A stretch of 16,048 bases of DNA from JBBIRM01 sp037441765 (GCA_037441765.1 JBBIRM010000055.1:1-16048); one strand, 5' to 3'. Shown: positions 6,148 through 14,844, numbered from the stretch's first letter. Translations and numbers: made by a program. Notes: generated by a model from the letters alone, not told the origin.

Positions 6148-7290
6148 TCAACGGAATCTGAGGGAAGCTCCCACACCTTCATTTTCTTTTAAAACTTCAT
6201 TCTCCTCAACCCATTTGACCTCCCCATCCTGGCGAAGGCTGGCTTTCATCATCTCTTCCCCGAGGTCAACCATTTTAGATTCGCCTTTGCATAAGGGGCA
6301 GGGGAGGGATGGATTTCCTGAAGGATGAACGAAAAGGGATCCACACCTTAGGCACTTTCCCCCTTTATAAGAGAAAGAGGTCAAGAGGTAAAGTGTATGG
6401 ACCTGACCTTGATTGAGGGCTTCAAGTGTCTGGCCAAGCCCCAGAGTGGACAGTCCACCTCGGGAAGACCTTTCCTTTAACTTCTGAATTTCGCGATCAA
6501 TCTCTACTCGTTCTCTTTGAAGAAGACGTTCAAAAATCTTCCTCAACACTTTTGACCTTTCCTCTTTAAAGTCCATCGGAAAGGATTCTAAGATATTCAT
6601 TTTTACTCTTTCGGGAAGGAAAGATTTAAAATTGGCAAGGATTCGTTCCTGACCAATAAGGACGATCCGCTTCCATTGGTTGGAGTCGAAAAGCTCTGTC
6701 AATTGGTCAGCCACTTCTTTATGGTGCTTGTCCATGTGATACTTTATATGACGCTGATATCTCCCCTGGGCCCATCCTCCCTGATCGTGTCTGCCAGGGA
6801 CATAACTCTCAATAGAGAATTCTCCAAGAAGACCTTCAATAGATATCTCTAATAATCTTGCAGAGTCCGTCTCCACCATGACTGTTAGTGTATTCTGATA
6901 TTGAGAGGAGAGTCGGACAAGCGGTTTTATGACAGGAGTATCGGATAAGAAAAATTCATTTTCAAAAGGGATGATCGATGGGTAGGTATAGAAGATCTTT
7001 GCCCCACTGGAGGAAAATATGGCCATTCCATTTACCCCCTCTTCATAGGCACGGCGAACTAAACCCTCCACGTACTTTTCGATTCTTTGTTGGTCTTCGA
7101 TAAAAAGCCTCTGCCACTGCTCTTTATCTTTCAGCTGATCGAATCCCTTTTTTAACTCATTTTTTGTAAATAGGCGGATTCGTTCCCGTTGTTGTTCATC
7201 CTCCCATCTCGTATTGAGATAAAGGGAGATAAAAGGGGAATCGCCCTCTTCAATCCGGGCAAGTTTCTTAATTTCGCTGCGAATATCCAT
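6148..7290 (-). CDS. Vms1/eRF1-like peptidyl-tRNA hydrolase family protein (baeRF) with zinc ribbon
   Basis: A 380-residue protein of the bacterial/archaeal eRF1-like (baeRF) group related to Vms1/ANKZF1. The central VLRF1-like domain carries GRHDQGGWAQGRYQRHIKYH around residues 166-185. GGWAQ (171-175) matches the GxxQ element that in eukaryotic Vms1 and eRF1 acts on the peptidyl-tRNA ester bond. The N-terminal half is a mixed alpha/beta region opening SPFISLYLNTR. A zinc ribbon follows near the C terminus with C313-x2-C316 and C331-x2-C334, and the chain ends with the eRF1-like VLKENEGVGASLRF. The likely role is release of nascent chains on stalled ribosomes, inferred from the family and not proven for bacterial members. 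It lies between nnr and a DUF151 gene. A 101-bp AT-rich gap precedes it, so it may have its own promoter; the Shine-Dalgarno is weak. Confidence 0.85.
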   Translation of the reverse strand: MDIRSEIKKLARIEEGDSPFISLYLNTRWEDEQQRERIRLFTKNELKKGFDQLKDKEQWQRLFIEDQQRIEKYVEGLVRRAYEEGVNGMAIFSSSGAKIFYTYPSIIPFENEFFLSDTPVIKPLVRLSSQYQNTLTVMVETDSARLLEISIEGLLGEFSIESYVPGRHDQGGWAQGRYQRHIKYHMDKHHKEVADQLTELFDSNQWKRIVLIGQERILANFKSFLPERVKMNILESFPMDFKEERSKVLRKIFERLLQRERVEIDREIQKLKERSSRGGLSTLGLGQTLEALNQGQVHTLYLLTSFSYKGGKCLRCGSLFVHPSGNPSLPCPLCKGESKMVDLGEEMMKASLRQDGEVKWVEENEVLKENEGVGASLRFR

Positions 7291-7391
7291 TGAATGGTTT
7301 TACCTTTAAGCCATCAAAATAAGGTTCGCTATAAAAAATAGGATTTTTTAAATGAGTTTTAAATTTATCTTAAATGATGAGAAATCTAAAA

Positions 7392-8945
7392 TCAAACAAT
7401 CCCCTGAAGAAGGGTTGGAATTTTTTTTATAATGTCTGTGGCAACCAGGGATTTTTCGCCAATCTCACGGGCCACCTCATCCCCTGCCCAACCATGGAGA
7501 TAGACAGAGATTTGCAAAGAGGTAAGGATATCCAATCCCTGGCAGACCAATCCCCCAATCATCCCTGTAAGAACATCCCCTGTCCCTCCAGAGGCCATCC
7601 CGGGGTTGCCAGTTGGGTTGATAAAAATATCACCTTTCGGAGTGGCAATCAGAGAGCGATGACCTTTTAGGACGAGATAGAGACGATTGGATTGGGCAAA
7701 ATTTCGACTTACTCCGATCCGGTCACTCTGGACCTCTTTCGGAGTGGAACGGATCAATCTTGCCATCTCACCAGGATGTGGTGTAAGAACAAGATTAGGG
7801 TTCGTGAGGGGAAAGATTTTAGGTTGGGTGGAAAGTGCAGTAATCCCATCTGCATCTATGATCATAGGAATTTGAAGGGTTCTGACAAGTTTTAGGATGA
7901 GGGCCTGTGTCTCTTTAAATGTTCCAATTCCAGGACCAATCACCACCGCACTCTTATTTTCACAGAGACGGAGGATAGAGCTGTAGGCCCGGAGACTAAG
8001 GGTTTGCTTTGGTGTTTCAGGAAGGGGCTCTGTCATCACCTCTGTAAGTTTCATCTCCATGATTGGATTAAGGCTCTTCGGGATGGCCAGGGTGACCAGC
8101 CCTGCACCCATCCTGAGAGCTGATTCACAGGCCATGGCTGCTGCACCAGTCTTTCCAACCGAGCCCGCGAGGACCAGAAGATGTCCATAATCCCCTTTAT
8201 GGCTCTCTGGCCTTCGGCGAGTAGAAATCCATTTTCTGATCTCATCTCCCTCGAGGAGATAAGTCTGAATCTTTTCTTCATCAACCAGTTTCTTTGGTAT
8301 CCCAATATCAATCACTTTTACTTCCCCAGCATAATCGAGACCCGGGGAGATGAGAAGCCCTATCTTGGGAAGGCCAAATGTGATGGTCAAAGTGGCTTTA
8401 ATTGCAGTGCCAAAAGGTTTTCCAGTATTGGCATCTAATCCCGATGGGATATCAATTGAAACTATAGGCTTCTGTAAGGTATTAAGATGATCGATTACCT
8501 CTCGATAGTATCCCCTGACCTCAGCATCCAGACCTGTCCCAAAGATTCCATCCACCAGGATGTCGAACTTTTCCAAATCCTTTTTAACCTTCTGATAATC
8601 TTTTGAAGAGGGAACAGGGAAGACATCTCCTTTCATACGGTAGAAGATCTGATAGTTTGTCTCCGCATCTCCACGAAGAGCCCTCGGATCAGTCAGGAGA
8701 AAGACTTTGACCGTGACCCCCTGGTTCATTAGATGACGGGCGATTACAAAACCGTCTCCTCCATTATTTCCCTTCCCCGAGATGACTGCGACCTTCCTTT
8801 GCAGGATATCAGGAAAGGTCTTAGAAATGACCTCCGTAGCACCTCTTCCGGCATTTTCCATCAATACGATTCCTGGGATCTTGTAATTTTCGATGGACTT
8901 CCGATCCAACTCCTGCATCTGTTCAGCGGTTGCCACTTTCATCAT
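7392..8945 (-). CDS. nnr: Bifunctional NAD(P)H-hydrate repair enzyme (epimerase + dehydratase)
   Basis: A 517-residue fusion of the two NAD(P)HX repair activities. Residues about 1-220 are the YjeF_N epimerase (AEQMQELDR, then GKGNNGGDGFVIARHL at 58-72 and SIDIPSGLDANTG at 163-175), which interconverts R and S hydrates. Residues about 235-510 are the ribokinase-like ADP-dependent dehydratase (HKGDYGHLLVLAGS from 249, LTPHPGEMARL from 387, and GMASGGTGDVLTGMIGGL from 449), which restores NAD(P)H. Length and domain order match the common bacterial fusion. The start codon overlaps the acpS stop (ATGA), showing translational coupling; ATG 8945 or the next codon, also ATG, could be used, with GGAAGGGG just upstream. 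Confidence 0.95.
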   Translation of the reverse strand: MMKVATAEQMQELDRKSIENYKIPGIVLMENAGRGATEVISKTFPDILQRKVAVISGKGNNGGDGFVIARHLMNQGVTVKVFLLTDPRALRGDAETNYQIFYRMKGDVFPVPSSKDYQKVKKDLEKFDILVDGIFGTGLDAEVRGYYREVIDHLNTLQKPIVSIDIPSGLDANTGKPFGTAIKATLTITFGLPKIGLLISPGLDYAGEVKVIDIGIPKKLVDEEKIQTYLLEGDEIRKWISTRRRPESHKGDYGHLLVLAGSVGKTGAAAMACESALRMGAGLVTLAIPKSLNPIMEMKLTEVMTEPLPETPKQTLSLRAYSSILRLCENKSAVVIGPGIGTFKETQALILKLVRTLQIPMIIDADGITALSTQPKIFPLTNPNLVLTPHPGEMARLIRSTPKEVQSDRIGVSRNFAQSNRLYLVLKGHRSLIATPKGDIFINPTGNPGMASGGTGDVLTGMIGGLVCQGLDILTSLQISVYLHGWAGDEVAREIGEKSLVATDIIKKIPTLLQGIV

Positions 8946-9325
8946 TTTTCCCCTTCCAGCATCACATGGGCCACGGCATAAGGTCTGTCGTGGGAAAGGG
9001 TGAGAAGTGTCCTTAGAACCCGGTGGGTTTCAATAAATTCCTTTGCCTTTCGATAAAAAGATAAGATGGGTTTTCCCATCAAATCATTTCTTACCTCAAT
9101 ATCTTTCCACTGAATTCCATTCCTCAATCCCCAACCGATCGCCTTGAGGAAGGCCTCCTTTGCTGCAAACCTCGTGGCAAAACATTCAGAGGACCGAGAT
9201 CGTTGACGGCACCATTCAATTTCATCCTCTGTGAAGACCCGGTTGAGAAAGATATCCCCCCAGCGGTCCATCATTCTTTCTATCCTTTCAATATTGACAA
9301 TATCTATACCGCTCCCTATGATCAT
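8942..9325 (-). CDS. acpS: Holo-[acyl-carrier-protein] synthase
   Basis: A 127-residue phosphopantetheinyl transferase that moves 4'-phosphopantetheine from CoA to acyl carrier protein, switching on fatty acid synthesis. The chain opens GSGIDIVNIERIE with the metal ligand D8, and RFAAKEAFLKA supplies E57. Both positions match the classic AcpS numbering. Length is normal for the family. It starts 9 bp after the pdxJ stop and overlaps the start of nnr, so the three genes form a tight pdxJ-acpS-nnr unit. The Shine-Dalgarno is poor (only AAG before ATG 9325), consistent with translational coupling to pdxJ. Confidence 0.95.
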   Translation of the reverse strand: MIIGSGIDIVNIERIERMMDRWGDIFLNRVFTEDEIEWCRQRSRSSECFATRFAAKEAFLKAIGWGLRNGIQWKDIEVRNDLMGKPILSFYRKAKEFIETHRVLRTLLTLSHDRPYAVAHVMLEGEK

Positions 9326-9334
9326 CTTAATATT

Positions 9335-10051
9335 TCAAATTTTTATTAGAGCAATCATTTCCCTTACTGCCCGGTCCAGGCCCACAAGGACGGCCCTGGC
9401 GATGATGCTGTGCCCGATATTTAGTTCCTCAATCTCTTTAATTTCAGCAATCCGGCGGACATTGACATAGTTCAAACCATGACCTGCAGCTATCTTCAAC
9501 TTAGAGTGAGAGGCCTCTCCAACCGCATCGAGGATCTTCTTTAACTCTCCATCTGCCTCTAAGGGGGTTTTTGCATCACAATAATGTCCTGTGTGAATTT
9601 CAATAGAATTGGCCCCCACTTCCTCCGAGGCTTTTATCTGATCCTTTTTGGGATCGATGAAAAGACTAACAGAAATCCCACCTTTCTGGAGTTTCTGAAC
9701 AACTTTTTTCAAGGACTTGAAAAGTTTGACTACATCGAGACCTCCTTCTGTTGTCAACTCTTCCCTTTTTTCAGGAACAAGGGTGACTATGTCTGGTTTT
9801 ACCTCTAATGCTATTCGGACCATCTCCTCTGTGGCTGCCATTTCGAGATTCAGTTGGGTCTGAACTATTTCTCTCAGGAGGCGGAGGTCTCTGTCCTGAA
9901 TATGACGCCTGTCTTCCCTGAGATGGCAGACGATTCCATCTGCTCCTGCAAGTTCAACGATCCCTGCTGCTGTAATTGGATCAGGGTAGGCGACCCTTCG
10001 AGCCTGCCTCAAAGTTGCTACATGATCGATATTGACCCCCAATCTTGTCAT
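9335..10051 (-). CDS. pdxJ: Pyridoxine 5'-phosphate synthase
   Basis: A 238-residue TIM-barrel enzyme that joins 1-deoxy-D-xylulose 5-phosphate and 3-amino-2-oxopropyl phosphate to form pyridoxine 5'-phosphate in the DXP-dependent vitamin B6 route. It opens LGVNIDHVATLRQAR. Catalytic-site residues fall at H43 (CHLREDRRHIQDRD), E70 (LNLEMAAT) and H191 (AAGHGLNYVN), in line with the family. The ending GHSIIARAVLVGLDRAV is the usual phosphate-binding region. GAGGAG about five bases before ATG 10051 is a strong ribosome binding site. It follows glmM by 63 bp and is tightly followed by acpS, an arrangement common in proteobacteria. Confidence 0.96.
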   Translation of the reverse strand: MTRLGVNIDHVATLRQARRVAYPDPITAAGIVELAGADGIVCHLREDRRHIQDRDLRLLREIVQTQLNLEMAATEEMVRIALEVKPDIVTLVPEKREELTTEGGLDVVKLFKSLKKVVQKLQKGGISVSLFIDPKKDQIKASEEVGANSIEIHTGHYCDAKTPLEADGELKKILDAVGEASHSKLKIAAGHGLNYVNVRRIAEIKEIEELNIGHSIIARAVLVGLDRAVREMIALIKI

Positions 10052-10114
10052 GAAATCTCCTCTAATAAAAGGTTTAAATTTGAAAGTGGTTTATGAAGAT
10101 ACTGGTTTTCATAC

Positions 10115-11479
10115 TTACTCTTCTTCTGCTCCAATATACTTCCTTACCAATTCCCCGATATCTTGGGCAAAGCGATGGAGTTTAACTTCATCCTCCCCTT
10201 CCACCATGATCCGGAGCAGAGGTTCGGTACCTGAATAGCGAATCAGTATCCGCCCTGATTCGCCAAGAGATTTTTCAATCTTTCTTATCTCCTTCTCCAT
10301 TTGGGGAAATTGAGACAACTCTTTTTTCTCACTGACCTTTATGTTGTAGGTAATTTGTGGAAGGGGCTCCATGGCCTTTGCCAGTTCGTCTAAGGGAAGT
10401 TCTTTTCGTTTCATGATGGCAAGCACCTGAAGGGCGGTAAGGGTGCCATCACAGGTTGGGTTGTAATCAAGAAAGATTGTATGGCCTGACTGTTCTCCTC
10501 CCAAGTTATAACCTCCTCGAACCATCTCCTCCACTACATAACGGTCTCCCACCTGGGTTCGAACGACCTTCCCACCCGCATTTTTGATGGTTCGATCTAA
10601 GGCCATATTGCTCATTACTGTCGTGACCAGGGTTCCTTTTTTTAAACGGTTTTCGGATAGCATATGGAGAGCGCATATGGCAAGGATTTGATCTCCATCT
10701 ACTCGTTTACCAAAGCGATCCACAAATACAATTCTATCCCCATCTCCGTCTAAGGCCATCCCGATGTCAGCCTCTTTTTCGACGACCAACCTGCTGACAA
10801 CCTCTGGGTGGAGAGAACCACAATTTTGATTTATATTTTCTCCGTTTGGCTCTACCCCTATCGGAATGACCTCTGCCCCCAATTCCTCAAACACCGCAGG
10901 AGCCACACGATAGGCGGCCCCGTTTGCACAATCAAGGGCAATTCGAAGCCCATCGAGCGTGAGATCATCAGGAAATGTATTTTTCAGAAAAACAATGTAC
11001 CTTCCAATGGCATCTTCTATTCTATGAGCCTTTCCAATCTCATTAGCAGTGGGACGAAGGGATTGGAGGTGGTTGGTAAGGATGAGTTCTTCTATCCTTT
11101 GCTCCATCTCATCCGGAAGTTTGAATCCATTATGGGAGAAGATTTTGATCCCATTGTCATAATAGGGATTGTGAGAAGCGGAAATGACCACCCCTGCATT
11201 GGCCCTCATGCTTGTGGTTATAAATGAGATCCCAGGGGTTGGCAGAGGCCCTACCAACCATACATCTGCGCCCATCGAACAGATTCCAGATGCAATGGCG
11301 GTCTCAAGCATATATCCTGAAAGCCTTGTATCCTTGCCCACAACAATTCGATGTTTTCCTTTGGCCTCCTTAAATATATGTGCAATGGCCCTGCCCAATT
11401 GCATGGCCATCTCCCCTGTCATTGGGTCGACATTGGCAACTCCCCGAATTCCATCTGTGCCAAATAGTCTACGAGTCAT
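10115..11479 (-). CDS. glmM: Phosphoglucosamine mutase
   Basis: A 454-residue alpha-D-phosphohexomutase that converts glucosamine 6-phosphate to glucosamine 1-phosphate on the way to UDP-GlcNAc, peptidoglycan and lipopolysaccharide. It begins LFGTDGIRGVANVDPMT, typical of GlmM and not of phosphomannomutases. The phosphoserine is S102 in ISASHNP. The magnesium site is DGDGDR (244-249), the sugar loop is GGEQSGH, and the phosphate loop is RYSGTEPLLRIMVEG near the C terminus. Length is as expected. The gene is complete and shows no damage. Upstream is a 120-bp gap after folP where cdaA and ybbR, often partnered with glmM, are absent. The Shine-Dalgarno before ATG 11479 is weak. Confidence 0.96.
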   Translation of the reverse strand: MTRRLFGTDGIRGVANVDPMTGEMAMQLGRAIAHIFKEAKGKHRIVVGKDTRLSGYMLETAIASGICSMGADVWLVGPLPTPGISFITTSMRANAGVVISASHNPYYDNGIKIFSHNGFKLPDEMEQRIEELILTNHLQSLRPTANEIGKAHRIEDAIGRYIVFLKNTFPDDLTLDGLRIALDCANGAAYRVAPAVFEELGAEVIPIGVEPNGENINQNCGSLHPEVVSRLVVEKEADIGMALDGDGDRIVFVDRFGKRVDGDQILAICALHMLSENRLKKGTLVTTVMSNMALDRTIKNAGGKVVRTQVGDRYVVEEMVRGGYNLGGEQSGHTIFLDYNPTCDGTLTALQVLAIMKRKELPLDELAKAMEPLPQITYNIKVSEKKELSQFPQMEKEIRKIEKSLGESGRILIRYSGTEPLLRIMVEGEDEVKLHRFAQDIGELVRKYIGAEEE

Positions 11480-11519
11480 CGCTTTCTTAGTTCGTTACCA
11501 TATTTACATTAAAAAAATC

Positions 11520-11589
11520 AAGTCCCATCCCCAACCAAAGGGGAAGATTGAATGGTTAATAATTTTTATTGCCCAAGCCTATCCCCTTT
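11520..11589. repeat. Degenerate inverted repeat in the folP-glmM gap
   Basis: AAAGGGGA (11537-11544) is inverted at 11582-11589 (TCCCCTTT), with C-rich ATCCCCAACC alongside, resembling worn-down copies of the other C/G-rich palindromes here. The surrounding gap is AT-rich. I see no promoter that I can defend and no coding sequence. Confidence 0.35.
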
Positions 11590-11599
11590 AAACGGGAGG

Positions 11600-12820
11600 T
11601 TATATATACTCAGGAAAGATTTCTGCAAGACGAATGGAATCTGCTATGGCTATGGCCCTTTTTGCCTGAAGGACATCATGGCTTCTAATAATATGTGCCC
11701 CGTTTAAAACTCCAATGGCAATGCTTGAAAGCGTTCCTTCTATTCGGTCTTTTGGCTCTGCATTTAGGATTTTTCCAATAAAACTTTTTCTTGATGTCCC
11801 AATGAGAATAGGTTTTCCAAGTATTCGAAATTCTTTAAGATTTTTTAAAATTAAAAGGTTATGGGAAACCGTTTTCCCAAAACCTATCCCATGGTCAATA
11901 ATAATCTTTTTAGGGTCAACCCCTTCGTTTTCAGCAATTTTGATTGAGTCTTTAAGATATAGGATTATTTCAGAAAATAGAGATTTGTAATGGATGTCCT
12001 TTTGCATATCCTCTGGGGTCCCCCGAATATGCATGAGAACTATGGGTATATCCTCCCTCGCTGCAACTTTAGCAATAGAGGGATCGAAATTCAATCCACT
12101 GATATCATTAATGATTTCTGCTCCAGCATCAATTGCCCTCTGTGCCACTTCTGACTTATAAGTATCGATTGAGATGGGGATACTTACCCTTTTTGATAGT
12201 GTTTCGATAACAGGAAGGACTCTTTTTAATTCTTCATTAATATCAAGGAATTTCGCCCCTGGCCGGGTTGATTCCCCACCAATATCAATCATATCTGCAC
12301 CTTCTTCAACCATCCTTAACCCATGTTCCACTGCCTTTTCTTTATCTAAAAAGAGGCCTCCATCTGAGAAGGAATCGGGGGTGACATTGAGTACTCCCAT
12401 AATAAGGGTGCTCTTTCCCAATAAGAATGTCTTCTTTCTACAACGAAGTATAAAATGTTTCTTTAATATGTTCTTAATAGTCTCCTTCAATGAGTCTCCA
12501 ATGAATTTTAATTCAGGGTATTTAGTCAATTTGATAATGAGTTTATCAAACTGTTTTTCTGTACCCATGAGGATGGCATCGGTCAGTTGAGTGCTACAAT
12601 CAATCCCCTTTCGATTGAGGGCAACATCCCCTCCCAATGAAAGCATCTCTTGTTTCAGAAGGTTGGCAATACGAGGTTCAATCCCCTCTATTTTAAAATT
12701 GTAATGGAGGGCCTTTCCTTTCATCAATTTAAGGCCGGTTCTATCCACACCGACCTTCCCCATCTCGTGGATTGCATCATTGGTGCTGGTGATGTTAAGG
12801 AATCGAATGAGATTCTTCAT
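11600..12820 (-). CDS. folP: Dihydropteroate synthase with N-terminal extension
   Basis: A 406-residue protein whose C-terminal part (about 135-400) is dihydropteroate synthase, joining p-aminobenzoate to the pterin diphosphate in folate synthesis. Motifs are MGVLNVTPDSFSDGG (141-155), DIGGESTRPGA (179-189), ISIDTYK, IDHGIGFGKT, IGTSRKSFIG and the ending IRSHDV. The first ~130 residues are an extra domain (IRFLNITSTNDAIHEMGKVGV, LLKQEMLSLGGDVAL). A similar extension occurs in other deltaproteobacterial and some anaerobe FolP proteins; its function is unknown to me. Sampled stretches are clearly more AT-rich than glmM and ftsH, with many lysine and isoleucine codons. It starts 29 bp after ftsH, and the sequence before ATG 12820 is pyrimidine-rich without a Shine-Dalgarno, pointing to coupling with ftsH. 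Confidence 0.93.
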   Translation of the reverse strand: MKNLIRFLNITSTNDAIHEMGKVGVDRTGLKLMKGKALHYNFKIEGIEPRIANLLKQEMLSLGGDVALNRKGIDCSTQLTDAILMGTEKQFDKLIIKLTKYPELKFIGDSLKETIKNILKKHFILRCRKKTFLLGKSTLIMGVLNVTPDSFSDGGLFLDKEKAVEHGLRMVEEGADMIDIGGESTRPGAKFLDINEELKRVLPVIETLSKRVSIPISIDTYKSEVAQRAIDAGAEIINDISGLNFDPSIAKVAAREDIPIVLMHIRGTPEDMQKDIHYKSLFSEIILYLKDSIKIAENEGVDPKKIIIDHGIGFGKTVSHNLLILKNLKEFRILGKPILIGTSRKSFIGKILNAEPKDRIEGTLSSIAIGVLNGAHIIRSHDVLQAKRAIAIADSIRLAEIFPEYI

Positions 12821-12849
12821 CCCATTGAGAAAAGAGAGGGGAAGGGAAG

Positions 12850-14643
12850 TTAAACCATCTCCCCTCTTATGATTCGGTCGATCTGCTGACCGTCAAGAAC
12901 CTCTTTTTCAAGCAAGGCCTTGGCCAATTGATGGAGTGTGGTTATATTCTTTTGAAGGATATCCTTTGCTTTTTCATAACTATTGGTGACCAATGCCCTT
13001 ACTTCATCATCAATCAAACGGGCGGTCTCTTCACTATAATCTCTATGTTGAGAAAACTCCCTGCCCAAGAATATCTGTTCTTCCTTTTTTCCGAAGGTCA
13101 AGGGACCAAGTTTTTCACTCATCCCCCATTCGCATACCATCTTTCGGGCAATCTCTGTTGCCCGTTCGATGTCATTTCCTGCACCTGTGGTCTGAATATT
13201 TAAGACCAACTCTTCTGCTGCCCTTCCTCCCATCATAATGGTGATATTGTTAAGAAGATAATCTTTAGGGTAGGTATGTTTCTCATCTATGGGTAATTGT
13301 TGAGTGAGTCCCAGCGCACGGCCCCTCGGAATGATTGTCACCTTATGAATAGGGTCTGAACCAGGGGTCATCCTCGCAACGAGGGTGTGGCCTGCTTCAT
13401 GGTATGCGGTAATCCTTCGCTCCTCATAAGGAATGATCATTGACTTCCTTTCTACACCCATTAGGACCTTATCCTTGGCCTGTTCGAGATCGCTCATTTC
13501 AACCTTTTCTTTTCCTAAACGGGCAGCAAGAAGGGCAGCCTCATTGACAAGATTTTCTAAATCAGCACCTGAAAAGCCAGGAGTCCCTTTGGCCAGGATC
13601 TCTAAATCCACATCCTCTCCGAGAGGTGTTCGTTTGGTATGAACCTTTAAGATTTCGAGTCTGCCCTTTACGTCAGGGACAGGAACCACCACCTGGCGAT
13701 CGAAACGTCCTGGCCTAAGAAGGGCAGGGTCTAAAACGTCTGGGCGGTTTGTAGCAGCGATCAGGATGACTCCTTCATTTGATTCGAAACCATCCATCTC
13801 TACCAACAATTGGTTTAAAGTCTGTTCCCGTTCATCATGTCCACCTCCCAAACCTGCTCCTCTGTGTCTTCCAACTGCATCGATTTCGTCAATAAAGATG
13901 ATGCAGGGGGCATTGCGTTTTCCCTGAAGAAAGAGGTCTCTGACTCTCGAGGCTCCCACTCCTACGAACATTTCAACAAAATCTGACCCACTGATGCTAA
14001 AAAAGGGGACATCGGCCTCGCCTGCAATTGCACGGGCCAAAAGGGTCTTTCCTGTACCAGGTGCACCCACAAGAAGGACTCCCTTTGGAATCCTTCCCCC
14101 CAATTTTGTAAATTTCTTAGGGTCTCTGAGAAAGGCGATGATCTCTTGGAGTTCCTCCTTGGCCTCATCCACCCCGGCCACATCTTCAAATGTGACCTGA
14201 TGATGTTCTTTGGTTAGTATCTTTGCCTTGCTCTTCCCGAATGAGAGGGCCTTGCCTCCGCCAATCTGAACCTGCCTTATGAAAAAGAGAAAGACACCTA
14301 TAAGGAGAATCATGGGAAACCAGGAGAAGAGAAGATTCTGCCAGAGAGGGGTTTCCTCTTCTTTCTTTGCCCGGATCGTTATCTTTTTCTCTCTGAGGAT
14401 TTTGATCATCTCTGGGTCTTCAGGGGCATAGGTCTTATAGCTTCTGCCGTCCGTACTTTTCCAGGTGAGGTTTCTACCCTTTGTCTCTACATCGAGGACC
14501 TCGCCATTTTCAACTGCAGAGATAAAATCAGAATAATTTCTTTCTGAAACGATCTGTTTGGGTTTTGTAAAGAGGTTAAAGAGGAGAACCATAATGATAA
14601 AAATGATTCCCCAAAAAAGAAGATTTTTAGCGAGAGGATTCAA
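12850..14643 (-). CDS. ftsH: ATP-dependent zinc metalloprotease FtsH
   Basis: A 597-residue membrane-bound AAA+ protease that degrades damaged membrane proteins and short-lived regulators. Two transmembrane segments (about 8-25 and 105-123) flank a small periplasmic domain. The AAA module has Walker A GAPGTGKT (193-200), Walker B IIFIDE (248-253), the pore segment around FVEMFVGVGASR and the second region of homology with RPGRFD (309-314). The protease domain has the zinc site HEAGH (415-419) and a distal acid ligand in GAGNDIERAT (D491). The start is TTG 14643, which keeps the whole first membrane segment; GGGGAAAGGA lies a few bases upstream. No later ATG would preserve the N-terminal membrane segment. 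folP follows closely. A 260-bp gap lies upstream. Confidence 0.96.
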   Translation of the reverse strand: MNPLAKNLLFWGIIFIIMVLLFNLFTKPKQIVSERNYSDFISAVENGEVLDVETKGRNLTWKSTDGRSYKTYAPEDPEMIKILREKKITIRAKKEEETPLWQNLLFSWFPMILLIGVFLFFIRQVQIGGGKALSFGKSKAKILTKEHHQVTFEDVAGVDEAKEELQEIIAFLRDPKKFTKLGGRIPKGVLLVGAPGTGKTLLARAIAGEADVPFFSISGSDFVEMFVGVGASRVRDLFLQGKRNAPCIIFIDEIDAVGRHRGAGLGGGHDEREQTLNQLLVEMDGFESNEGVILIAATNRPDVLDPALLRPGRFDRQVVVPVPDVKGRLEILKVHTKRTPLGEDVDLEILAKGTPGFSGADLENLVNEAALLAARLGKEKVEMSDLEQAKDKVLMGVERKSMIIPYEERRITAYHEAGHTLVARMTPGSDPIHKVTIIPRGRALGLTQQLPIDEKHTYPKDYLLNNITIMMGGRAAEELVLNIQTTGAGNDIERATEIARKMVCEWGMSEKLGPLTFGKKEEQIFLGREFSQHRDYSEETARLIDDEVRALVTNSYEKAKDILQKNITTLHQLAKALLEKEVLDGQQIDRIIRGEMV

Positions 14644-14667
14644 AAGGTCCTTTCCCCTTTTTAGTGA

Positions 14668-14697
14668 TTTTAATTAAAAATTAACACAATTGCGCAA
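14668..14697 (-). promoter_or_regulatory. Possible sigma70-type promoter for ftsH
   Basis: Read on the minus strand, TTGCGC (14692-14697) and TTAAAA (14668-14673) are separated by 18 bases and sit 24 bases before the TTG start. The match is only moderate in a very AT-rich stretch. No heat-shock sigma32-like sequence was seen. Confidence 0.25.
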
Positions 14698-14806
14698 ATA
14701 AAACAATACGTTATCTTTGTCCAAATTGGAGGCAAAAGAGAGGATTTATCTTTCTTATCTAATTGAAATTATTTTAAAATCCCTCCCTTTGCCAAAGTGG
14801 AACTCT

Positions 14807-14844
14807 AAACCTCCCCCCTTGGAAAAGGGGGGAAGAGGGGGTTT
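14807..14844. repeat. C/G-rich palindrome downstream of ppx, terminator-like
   Basis: CCCCCCTT (14813-14820) and AAGGGGGG (14825-14832) form a perfect eight-pair stem around the loop GGAA, with partial extension on both sides (AAACCT and AGGGGGTTT). On the plus strand it ends in a T-run; on the minus strand, the direction of ppx, the T-run is short. A related degenerate unit (CCCTCCCTTTGCCAAAG) lies at 14781-14796. It could end the ppx transcript or simply be another dispersed repeat. Confidence 0.55.

Noticed and set aside
7291..7391. Promoter for the Vms1-like gene
   Set aside because: The gap is AT-rich and several weak hexamers could be drawn; none has both boxes at proper spacing, so no site is claimed.
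10808..11227. Long plus-strand frames opposite glmM, folP and others
   Set aside because: They lie antisense to well-supported genes, show no protein family character and lack ribosome binding sites; they are shadow frames.
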